From the NCBI GenBank assembly GCA_046565865.1, contig JBKHXU010000145.1, positions 1-7,703 on the forward strand: a DNA stretch of 7,703 nucleotides. Reading direction: 5' to 3'. Each line of letters opens with the position of its first letter. Position 1 is the first letter of the stretch. The translations under genes were made by a program, and so were the position numbers. Under the pieces are notes generated by a model. The model was not told the DNA's origin. It saw only the letters and a list, made by a program, of their open reading frames with translations, and made no database searches. Source of the DNA: JBKHXU01 sp046565865 (lineage in GTDB: Bacteria > Pseudomonadota > Gammaproteobacteria > Acidiferrobacterales > Sulfurifustaceae). Shown here piece by piece: positions 1 through 5,737 of this stretch.

Positions 1-1175
1 GCCACCACCCCCGCCCCCACCGTCCGCCCACCTTCACGGATCGCGAAGCGCAGGCCTTGTTCCATGGCGATGGGGTTGATTAAGGTGACGACCATTTTGA
101 TGTTGTCACCGGGCATGACCATTTCGGTGCCTTGGGGCAGTTCGACGGAGCCGGTGACGTCAGTGGTCCGGAAGTAGAACTGGGGCCGGTAGCCGTTGAA
201 GAAGGGGGTGTGACGGCCGCCTTCTTCTTTGGTTAGTACGTAGACTTCGGCTTCGAATTTGGTGTGCGGCGTAATGGAGCCCGGTTTAGCCAGGACTTGG
301 CCGCGTTCGACTTCTTCGCGTTTGGTGCCGCGCAGGAGGACGCCGACGTTGTCGCCGGCTTCGCCTTGATCCAGGAGTTTACGGAACATCTCGACACCGG
401 TGACGGTGGTCTTGGTGGTCGGTTTGATGCCGACGATTTCGATTTCGTCCCCGACTTTCACGATGCCGCGCTCGATTCTTCCGGTGACGACGGTGCCGCG
501 GCCGGAGATGGAGAACACGTCTTCGATGGGCATGAGGAACGGGCCATCGACGGCGCGCTTGGGTTGCGGGATGTAGGCGTCGAGGGCGTCGGCGAGCTTA
601 ACGATGCTGGGTTCGCCTAAGTCCGAGGTGTCGCCTTCTAGGGCTTTTAAGGCGCTACCCACGATGATGGGGGTTTTGTCGCCGGGGAAGCCGTATTTGG
701 TCAGAAGGTCTTTGACTTCTTCTTGGACGAGTTCCAAGAGGTCTTTGTCGTCGACCATGTCGGCCTTGTTCAGGTACACGACGATATAAGGAACGCCGAC
801 TTGGCGTGCCAGGAGAATGTGTTCGCGGGTCTGGGGCATGGGGCCGTCGGCGGCGCTGACCACGAGAATGGCACCGTCCATCTGGGCGGCGCCGGTGATC
901 ATGTTTTTGACGTAGTCGGCGTGGCCCGGGCAGTCGACGTGGGCGTAGTGGCGCTTGGCCGACTGATACTCGACGTGGGTGGTCGAGATCGTGATGCCGC
1001 GTTCGCGCTCTTCCGGGGCGTTGTCGATCTGGTCGTAGGCTTTGACTTCGCCGCCGAACTTCGACGCCAGCACTTTGGTTAGAGCGGCGGTAAGCGTGGT
1101 TTTCCCGTGATCGACGTGGCCGATGGTGCCGACGTTGAGGTGGGGTTTGGTGCGTTCGAATTTTTCCTTGGACAC
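1..1175 (-). CDS. tuf: Elongation factor Tu, lacking only the last few codons
   Basis: EF-Tu is the cytoplasmic GTPase that delivers aminoacyl-tRNA to the ribosomal A site. I translated 391 codons from the GTG at 1173-1175. The GTPase motifs are all present: GHVDHGKT (residues 19-26), RGITI with the switch-I Thr (about 59-63), DCPGH with the catalytic His (81-85), NKAD (about 136-139) and GSALK. Beta-barrel domains 2 and 3 follow without a break. The frame runs off the left edge after RTVGAGVV, where E. coli EF-Tu has only about five more residues, so the gene is truncated by the window and not broken. The GTG start is supported by the MSKEKFERTKPH-type N-terminus and a GAGG six bases upstream. 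Its place behind tRNA-Tyr-Gly-Thr makes it the tufB-type copy, probably co-transcribed with those tRNAs. NKAD instead of E. coli NKCD is an ordinary variant. The last codons show a switch in codon use (see findings). Confidence 0.98.
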   Translation of the reverse strand, partial: MSKEKFERTKPHLNVGTIGHVDHGKTTLTAALTKVLASKFGGEVKAYDQIDNAPEERERGITISTTHVEYQSAKRHYAHVDCPGHADYVKNMITGAAQMDGAILVVSAADGPMPQTREHILLARQVGVPYIVVYLNKADMVDDKDLLELVQEEVKDLLTKYGFPGDKTPIIVGSALKALEGDTSDLGEPSIVKLADALDAYIPQPKRAVDGPFLMPIEDVFSISGRGTVVTGRIERGIVKVGDEIEIVGIKPTTKTTVTGVEMFRKLLDQGEAGDNVGVLLRGTKREEVERGQVLAKPGSITPHTKFEAEVYVLTKEEGGRHTPFFNGYRPQFYFRTTDVTGSVELPQGTEMVMPGDNIKMVVTLINPIAMEQGLRFAIREGGRTVGAGVV

Positions 1176-1181
1176 GGGAAA

Positions 1182-1185
1182 CCTC
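1182..1185 (-). promoter_or_regulatory. Shine-Dalgarno site of tuf
   Basis: GAGG on the minus strand, within a purine-rich run, lies six bases before the GTG at 1173-1175. It fixes this GTG as the start and is the clearest ribosome binding site in the window. Confidence 0.8.
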
Positions 1186-1244
1186 GTCTCTCTCTAAAGT
1201 TGAATCGCCTAGCAGTTAAACCAATGCGCCGTCACGTGCGGACT

Positions 1245-1320
<76 letters not shown>

Positions 1321-1355
1321 AAAAGCACTTCGTACCTCTCAACCTTGTTGCCAAC

Positions 1356-1429
<74 letters not shown>

Positions 1430-1485
1430 CTAACCACTGTTGCGTGGCGCCGATCACACCTCGCCCGGGAAGCTGCCGCTCCGAT

Positions 1486-1570
1486 TGGTGGAGGGGGGTG
1501 GATTCGAACCACCGAAGGCAGAGCCGTCAGATTTACAGTCTGATCCCTTTGGCCGCTCGGGAACCCCTCC
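1486..1570 (-). tRNA. tRNA-Tyr (anticodon GTA)
   Basis: This is an 85-nt class II tRNA with a long variable arm. The acceptor GGAGGGG pairs with CCCCTCC, followed by discriminator A and an encoded CCA (1486-1488). The anticodon loop CTGTAAA gives GTA (complement at 1534-1536). The T-loop is TTCGAAT. It corresponds to E. coli tyrU. In E. coli the preceding gene in the operon is thrU, but here the aconitase gene intervenes and ends 78 nt upstream. A promoter-like pair lies in that gap. Confidence 0.97.
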
Positions 1571-1590
1571 CGGAAAAACGTAAGCCGCGA

Positions 1591-1619
1591 ATTGTGAGCA
1601 TGCCCCTGACCAAAGTCAA
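1591..1619 (-). promoter_or_regulatory. Candidate sigma70 promoter for the tRNA-Tyr/Gly/Thr-tuf unit
   Basis: On the minus strand a -35-like TTGACT (1614-1619; 5 of 6 matches to consensus) is separated by exactly 17 bases from a -10-like CACAAT (1591-1596; 4 of 6). A GC-rich discriminator (TCGCGGC) follows, which is typical of promoters under stringent control. Transcription would start near 1584, about 14 bases before mature tRNA-Tyr. It lies wholly between the aconitase stop and tRNA-Tyr, and would allow the tRNAs and tuf to be expressed independently of aconitase. Confidence 0.6.
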
Positions 1620-1648
1620 CCGACAAATGCGGGTTTTTCGCGGGCGGA

Positions 1649-3955
1649 TCAGGGCTTTGCGGTGGCGCCGGGCACCTTGGGTCGCTGCTGCATCCTTATT
1701 AAGTTGAGCGCCGAACCGGCCTTGAACCAGGCGATCTGTTCGGTTGTCAGCCCATGGAGTGTGCGGATTTCCTCGATCTTGCCGTCGGCGTGCCGTATCC
1801 GCACCGTGACCGGCTCGCCGGGCGCGAGTCGATCGAGGCCCAACAGCGTCAGGCGATCGTCGCGCTGAATGCGGTCGTAATCGGCCGGATCGGCGAATAC
1901 CAGCGGCAGGATACCCTGCTTTTTGAGGTTGGTCTCGTGGATGCGCGCGAAGCTGCGCACGATCACGGCGCGGCAGCCGAGGTGGCGCGGGCTCATGGCG
2001 GCGTGCTCGCGCGAGCTGCCTTCGCCATAGTTGCGATCGCCGACCGCAACCCAACCCTGGCCGCGCGCCTTGTAGTCGCGCGCGACGAGATTGAGCGGCT
2101 GGTCCGACTCGCCGGTATACACGTTGTACCCGGCGCCCGGCTTGGTGGCGAACGCGTTGTCGGCGCCGTTGAACATGTTGTCGCTGATGCGATCGAGATG
2201 GCCACGATACTTGAGCCACGGACCCGCAGGCGATATGTGATCGGTGGTGCACTTACCGCGCGCCTTGAGCAACACTGGCAACTCGGCGTATCCGGTGGTG
2301 AGATCGACCGGCGTGAACGGCTCGATCAGGCTCAGCCGCTCGCTCTTGGGATCGACGCGCAATGCGACTTGCTCGGGATGCGCGGACGGTGCGACATAGC
2401 CCGACGCGCCCGGATCGAAACCCTTTGCCGGAAATTCGTCCGCGCGCGGCGCGGACAATGCAATGGTGCGTCCATCTACCGTTACACCCTGGTGTATCGG
2501 GTCTTGATCCAGTCGGCCGGTCAATGCGTACGCCGTCACGACCTCGGGGCTCGCGATAAAGGCGTTCGTCGCCGGATTGCCGTCGTTGCGCCGCGGGAAG
2601 TTGCGGTTATATGACGTCAGGATCGAATTCTTATCGCCGGACTTCACATCCGAGCGCTCCCACTGGCCGATGCAAGGTCCGCAGGCGTTCGCGAGCACGG
2701 TCGCGCCGATCGCTTCGAGATCGGCGAGCAACCCATCGCGCTCGATGGTCGCGCGGATCTGTTCCGAACCCGGCGTTACCAACAGCGGCACGCGTGCTTT
2801 GAGCCCCTGCTTCTTCGCCTCGCGCGCGACATGCGCGGCGCGGCCGATATCTTCGTATGAAGAGTTGGTGCAGCTACCGATCAGCGCCGCCTTGAGCGCG
2901 ACGGGATAGTCGTTTTGCTTCACGTCGGCGGCGAGCTGCGATACCGGGCGCGCCAGGTCGGGCGTGTGCGGACCGACGACGTGCGGCTCGAGCTTGCTCA
3001 AATCGATCTCGACCACTTGGTCGTAATACTTCTCCGGCTCGCGCGCGACCTCGGGGTCGGCAACCAGATGCGCCGCCTGCTGCTCCGCGAGCTTGGCCCA
3101 GTCGCCGCGGCCGGTCGCGCGCAAGTAATCGGCCATGCGCCGATCGAACGGGAATACCGACGTGGTGGCACCGAGCTCCGCGCCCATGTTCGTCACCGTG
3201 GACTTTGCGGTGCACGAGAGCGATTCGGCGCCGGGACCGAAGTATTCGATGATCTTATTAGTACCGCCGCTCACCGTGAGCATGCCGGCGAGTTTCAGGA
3301 TCACGTCCTTGCCGCTGGTCCAACCCGAGAGCTGGCCCGTCAGCCGCACGCCGATTAACCGCGGCCACAGCAGTTCCCACGCAAACCCCACCATCACGTC
3401 GACCGCATCGGCGCCGCCGACGCCGATCGCAAGCATGCCAAGCCCGCCGGCATTGGGCGTGTGCGAATCGGTGCCGATCATGAGCCCGCCGGGGAACGCG
3501 TAGTTTTCGAGCAGCACCTGATGGATGATGCCCGAGCCCGGCTGCCAAAAGCCGATGCCGTATTTCGCCGCCGAGGACGCCAGGAACTCGTACACCTCGC
3601 GGTTCTGCTGCGTCGCGACCTCAAGATCGGGCCGCGAACCGACGCGGGCGCGAATCAAATGATCGCAATGGATCGTGGTCGGCACCGCAACGCTGTCGCG
3701 CCCGGCGGTGATGAATTGCAACAGCGCCATCTGCGCCGTCGCGTCCTGCATCGCTACGCGATCGGGTCGCAGCGTTACCGTGGTCTTGCCGCGCTCGGGC
3801 AAACCGGTGCCGCGCTCTTCCCAGTGCGCGTACAGGATTTTTTCGGCGAGCGTGAGCGGACGACCGACACGCGCACGCGCGGCGGTGAGGCGCTGGGGCA
3901 ACGCGTCGTAGTAGCGGCGGATCATCGACAGAGCGTCGGCGGGGGTGCGTTCCAT
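1649..3955 (-). CDS. acn: Aconitate hydratase, mitochondrial (ACO2)-like type
   Basis: Aconitase interconverts citrate and isocitrate through cis-aconitate in the TCA cycle, using a [4Fe-4S] cluster in the cytoplasm. The 768-residue product resembles eukaryotic mitochondrial ACO2 along its whole length, rather than bacterial AcnA (about 890 residues) or AcnB. Cluster ligands are Cys362 (GSCTNSS) and Cys425/Cys428 (ANACGPCIG). Active-site motifs are QDATAQ (70-75), IHCDH (95-99), DSHTPN (163-168), SYNRNF (448-453), KCTTDHIS (568-575), YGEGSSREH (643-651, with the catalytic-type serines) and SFARIHETNLKKQG (668-681). The C-terminal swivel domain is complete, so the enzyme should be active. The ATG at 3953-3955 begins a natural N-terminus for a non-targeted enzyme, but there is no evident Shine-Dalgarno sequence, only an AT-rich run. 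The gene sits 36 nt after tRNA-Thr(TGT) and 78 nt before tRNA-Tyr, in the same direction, inside what is normally a tRNA-tuf operon. Co-transcription with the upstream tRNA, with release by tRNA processing, is inferred. Confidence 0.97.
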   Translation of the reverse strand: MERTPADALSMIRRYYDALPQRLTAARARVGRPLTLAEKILYAHWEERGTGLPERGKTTVTLRPDRVAMQDATAQMALLQFITAGRDSVAVPTTIHCDHLIRARVGSRPDLEVATQQNREVYEFLASSAAKYGIGFWQPGSGIIHQVLLENYAFPGGLMIGTDSHTPNAGGLGMLAIGVGGADAVDVMVGFAWELLWPRLIGVRLTGQLSGWTSGKDVILKLAGMLTVSGGTNKIIEYFGPGAESLSCTAKSTVTNMGAELGATTSVFPFDRRMADYLRATGRGDWAKLAEQQAAHLVADPEVAREPEKYYDQVVEIDLSKLEPHVVGPHTPDLARPVSQLAADVKQNDYPVALKAALIGSCTNSSYEDIGRAAHVAREAKKQGLKARVPLLVTPGSEQIRATIERDGLLADLEAIGATVLANACGPCIGQWERSDVKSGDKNSILTSYNRNFPRRNDGNPATNAFIASPEVVTAYALTGRLDQDPIHQGVTVDGRTIALSAPRADEFPAKGFDPGASGYVAPSAHPEQVALRVDPKSERLSLIEPFTPVDLTTGYAELPVLLKARGKCTTDHISPAGPWLKYRGHLDRISDNMFNGADNAFATKPGAGYNVYTGESDQPLNLVARDYKARGQGWVAVGDRNYGEGSSREHAAMSPRHLGCRAVIVRSFARIHETNLKKQGILPLVFADPADYDRIQRDDRLTLLGLDRLAPGEPVTVRIRHADGKIEEIRTLHGLTTEQIAWFKAGSALNLIRMQQRPKVPGATAKP

Positions 3956-3991
3956 ATATATTGTTTGTTGCGTTCAGTGACGAGAAGAATG

Positions 3992-4067
3992 TGGTGCCCA
4001 CAGAGGGAGTCGAACCCCCGACCTACCGCTTACAAGGCGGTTGCTCTACCAACTGAGCTATGCGGGC
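3992..4067 (-). tRNA. tRNA-Thr (anticodon TGT)
   Basis: This is a 76-nt cloverleaf. The acceptor GCCCGCA pairs with TGTGGGC (one G-U), followed by discriminator A and an encoded CCA (3992-3994). The anticodon stem ACCGC/GCGGT encloses the loop CTTGTAA, giving anticodon TGT (complement at 4032-4034), which reads ACA/ACG. The T-arm is GGGGG-TTCGACT-CCCTC. Its position ahead of Tyr-Gly-Thr-tuf matches E. coli thrU. The first 19 bases, plus one flanking base, are repeated exactly 142 bases upstream as a truncated copy. Its 3' end is 36 nt before the aconitase start. Confidence 0.97.
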
Positions 4068-4068
4068 G
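4049..4068 (-). repeat. 20-bp direct repeat, copy within tRNA-Thr(TGT)
   Basis: This copy holds the acceptor 5' strand and D-stem/D-loop start of the intact tRNA, plus one upstream C. It is identical over 20 bases to 4191-4210. Identity stops at both edges (a against c at the inner edge, a against t at the outer edge). Confidence 0.95.
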
Positions 4069-4190
4069 AAATCTTACCTTCGTTTGTCTACCTACAGGGT
4101 AACGTCCTTGTCGCTCACCCAGCTCGGCTTCCTGCCTCGCGCTGCGGCGGCGTGAATGTCCGCTGGATATTCACGAAGTCTCCGCCTCGC
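4069..4190 (-). other. 122-nt non-coding spacer between the tRNA-Thr remnant and the intact tRNA-Thr
   Basis: I find no convincing ORF here. The segment separates a truncated tRNA 5' end from the complete gene and probably forms the leader of the tRNA-Thr/aconitase transcript. It holds a strong hairpin (4152-4174) inside a GGCGG/CCGCC outer stem, and a smaller one at 4081-4104 (TACC/GGTA around a 5-base loop, with an outer CGT/ACG). The heptamer gcctcgc occurs twice, at 4134-4140 and 4184-4190. Together with one 20-bp tRNA copy it forms a 142-base unit that looks inserted. I do not recognise the family. Confidence 0.6.
4146..4186. repeat. Long imperfect hairpin in the tRNA-Thr spacer
   Basis: The arms 4152-4161 and 4165-4174 pair over ten positions around a 3-base loop. 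Nine are Watson-Crick and one is G-T on the plus strand (A-C on the minus strand). Outer arms 4146-4150 (GGCGG) and 4182-4186 (CCGCC) add five pairs across an internal loop. No T-run follows, so it does not look like an intrinsic terminator. A REP/MITE-like repeat or an RNA processing element are alternatives. Confidence 0.7.
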
Positions 4191-4209
4191 CCAACTGAGC
4201 TATGCGGGC
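4191..4209 (-). pseudogene. Truncated tRNA-Thr(TGT) remnant (5' end only)
   Basis: Nineteen bases identical to the 5' end of the intact tRNA-Thr(TGT), covering the acceptor strand and the D-arm start, end abruptly where the spacer begins. No anticodon arm or T-arm follows, so this cannot make a tRNA. It stands directly behind a promoter-like -10, which is where the functional gene would be expected. It therefore looks like the left-behind 5' end of the original gene after an insertion or duplication. Confidence 0.85.
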
Positions 4210-4210
4210 G
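4191..4210 (-). repeat. 20-bp direct repeat, copy at the tRNA-Thr remnant
   Basis: Perfect match to 4049-4068 at an offset of 142 bases. The pair flanks the 122-nt spacer. Confidence 0.95.
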
Positions 4211-4224
4211 TGATCAGGGCGGCA

Positions 4225-4230
4225 AGTATA
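4225..4230 (-). promoter_or_regulatory. Candidate -10 element of the tRNA-Thr/aconitase transcript
   Basis: TATACT on the minus strand (5 of 6 matches) is followed by a GC-rich discriminator (TGCCGCCC). It puts the start site near 4218, about 9 bases before the tRNA-Thr remnant, a normal distance for a tRNA promoter. The -35 region is poor (CTGCCG at 17-base spacing). It lies only 23 bases past the SPOR gene stop. No terminator is visible between them, so read-through from the birA-coaX-SPOR side is also possible. Confidence 0.5.
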
Positions 4231-4253
4231 GCGCGGCCTGGGAGCGGCGGCAG

Positions 4254-4970
4254 CTAAGGGATGTTGGGGGTCGCAGCCGGCGCAGAGCAGGCGCGCGGAT
4301 ACAGATGCACGTCGGCACCCCACGAATGCGTGCTCAATGCGGACACGGCGACGCCGGCGAGCTGGCCTTCCTTGATCTCGCCGCCGAAATCGAGCCAATA
4401 GAGATCGCGCGTTGAGGGCAAGGCCTGGAATACTGCGGTGACACCCTTGGCGGCAAGCTGCTGCATGCGCAGGCGCGCGTTGGCCTCGACGGAGAACAAG
4501 CCGAGGGACACGGCGTTATCCAGGCCTTCCTCGTGAATCACGGCGTGGTCGGTGAATCCGAGTTGCGTCAGTTCGCGGCGCTTGCGTTCGGCGTCTTGGC
4601 GACTGGGAAATGGGGGCAGGTACACGCGATAGGCGACACTCAGTTCTTCGCGCTGCACGCGCTCGGCGGCGGTGATCTCCCAGGTTTGCAATTGCGTCAG
4701 CGCCGCCTGCAACGCATCTTTGCGCGCGAACGGGCCGAGCGCGAAGCAGGCTGCACCATCCGCCGTCGGCACCGGCGCCGGCGGGGGCGGCGCCGCTTTG
4801 CGGGTGGTCAATTTCACGCCCGGTTCGGACAGCAATCGCATTTTCTCGGGCGCGATTTCGGGCCGTACTGGCGCTGCTGGCGCCGCGCTCGGCGGCGGTT
4901 CTTTGTACCACGTGGCCCACATATATAAGCCGACGTTGGCCAACACCAGCATCGCGAAGAGCAATCTCAT
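4254..4970 (-). CDS. Membrane-anchored SPOR-domain protein
   Basis: SPOR domains bind glycan strands lacking stem peptides, mostly at the division septum. The product has 238 residues. An N-terminal hydrophobic segment (about residues 3-20) acts as a membrane anchor or uncleaved signal. A Pro/Ala-rich linker (about 24-70) follows. The SPOR-like fold spans about 113-184: strand YRVYLPPF, a helix from 124 to 137, strand DHAVI, strand NAVSLGLFS, a second helix and strand TAVFQAL. A preceding GPFARKDALQAAL segment (79-91) resembles a degenerate half-repeat. Cys75 and Cys228 would lie outside the cytoplasm. The ATG overlaps the coaX stop by 4 bases (ATGA), pointing to translational coupling, and there is no separate Shine-Dalgarno. 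SPOR genes next to coaX occur in other gammaproteobacteria. The precise role is unknown. Confidence 0.85.
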   Translation of the reverse strand: MRLLFAMLVLANVGLYMWATWYKEPPPSAAPAAPVRPEIAPEKMRLLSEPGVKLTTRKAAPPPPAPVPTADGAACFALGPFARKDALQAALTQLQTWEITAAERVQREELSVAYRVYLPPFPSRQDAERKRRELTQLGFTDHAVIHEEGLDNAVSLGLFSVEANARLRMQQLAAKGVTAVFQALPSTRDLYWLDFGGEIKEGQLAGVAVSALSTHSWGADVHLYPRACSAPAATPNIP

Positions 4971-5713
4971 GGGGCCGCCAGACGCGCCAAACCTTTCAGC
5001 ACCAGATCCGGTTCATGCCGCGCCGCCGCGCTGAGCAGCGGCAAAACTTGCGGTGCATCGCCACCGGTCGCGATCCATTCCAGTGGACCGAGCGTCGCCT
5101 CGAACTCGCGCACCACGCGCTCGATGGCGCCGGCGATACCGTAACGCGTACCGGCAGCGATGGCATCCGCCGTGCTCCGCGCGAGGCAGCTCTCGCCGCT
5201 ACCCGGCGCGGTATCGAGCGCCGATGTCGCCTGTGCCAACGACGCGCGCGCGAGCCGCAGTCCGGGAAAGATCACGCCGCCAACGAACTCGCCCTTGGCG
5301 TTGAGCGCATCGACCGTCACCGCGGTTCCGCAATCGATGACCGCGCAGGCGGCCGACGTCAGGGCGCGAGCGCCGACGAGCGCCACCCAACGATCGGCGC
5401 CGAGCTGCTCCGGCCGCGTGTAGCGATTGTGCACGCCGGCCGCACTCGCCGTCGCGCGCACAAATTTCGGCGCGACCCCGAATCGCTGCGACAGGAAATG
5501 CGCCAGCGCGGCGCACGTGGATTCACCGGCGACACAGCTCACCCAGATCGACTCAGGTGGCGGCGCGTCGGCGAAGGCGCGCTGTGCGACATCGCGCAAC
5601 GACGCGGCGATGTACGGAACCGCCTGCGACCGCCACGCGTCACTCGCAGCGTGCGCCCACTTCAGGCGCGAGTTGCCGCAATCGATCAGGAGTGGCGCGG
5701 TGGTTCGGGACAT
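4967..5713 (-). CDS. coaX: Type III pantothenate kinase
   Basis: CoaX phosphorylates pantothenate to 4'-phosphopantothenate, the first step of coenzyme A synthesis, in the cytoplasm. It is a type III enzyme of the ASKHA fold, needs a monovalent cation and is not feedback-inhibited by CoA. The 248-residue product has the family motifs: DCGNSRLKW (11-19, phosphate loop), the pantothenate-site LGADRW (104-109), IDCGTAVTVD (126-135, with catalytic-type Asp127), GGVIFPG (145-151), STADAI (180-185) and TGGDA (216-220). Length is normal. The ATG at 5711-5713 begins just before the first motif, so an upstream start is unlikely. It follows birA by 24 bases and overlaps the SPOR gene by 4. Both a coaA-type kinase and an incomplete pathway are possible elsewhere in the genome, but this gene is intact. 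Confidence 0.96.
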   Translation of the reverse strand: MSRTTAPLLIDCGNSRLKWAHAASDAWRSQAVPYIAASLRDVAQRAFADAPPPESIWVSCVAGESTCAALAHFLSQRFGVAPKFVRATASAAGVHNRYTRPEQLGADRWVALVGARALTSAACAVIDCGTAVTVDALNAKGEFVGGVIFPGLRLARASLAQATSALDTAPGSGESCLARSTADAIAAGTRYGIAGAIERVVREFEATLGPLEWIATGGDAPQVLPLLSAAARHEPDLVLKGLARLAAP

Positions 5714-5719
5714 GGCTCG

Positions 5720-5728
5720 ATTCTAGCA
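5720..5728 (-). promoter_or_regulatory. Extended -10 element just upstream of coaX
   Basis: TGCTAGAAT on the minus strand (TGn plus TAGAAT, one mismatch to TATAAT) ends six bases before the coaX ATG. That is the usual distance from a -10 to the transcription start, so the mRNA would begin at or next to the start codon. No good -35 and no Shine-Dalgarno are visible. Confidence 0.5.
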
Positions 5729-5737
5729 AGTCGCGCG

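Noticed and set aside
264..1082. Plus-strand open frames of 61-119 codons
   Set aside because: They lie antisense within tuf and mirror its codon bias.
1600..1655. CCCTGA/TCAGGG inverted repeat after the aconitase as an intrinsic terminator
   Set aside because: The six-base arms are about 40 bases apart and no T-run follows on the minus strand; the same stretch is better explained by the promoter for tRNA-Tyr.
1754..2614. A 286-codon plus-strand open frame, and a 239-codon minus-strand frame (1533-2252) beside it
   Set aside because: Both overlap the well-supported aconitase; the second also runs through tRNA-Tyr. Neither has recognisable domains.
4191..4210. attL/attR pair of an integrative element next to tRNA-Thr
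   Set aside because: No integrase or cargo lies between the 20-base repeats (only 122 bases), and the repeat is the 5' rather than the 3' part of the tRNA. It is kept as a possible small element or duplication only.
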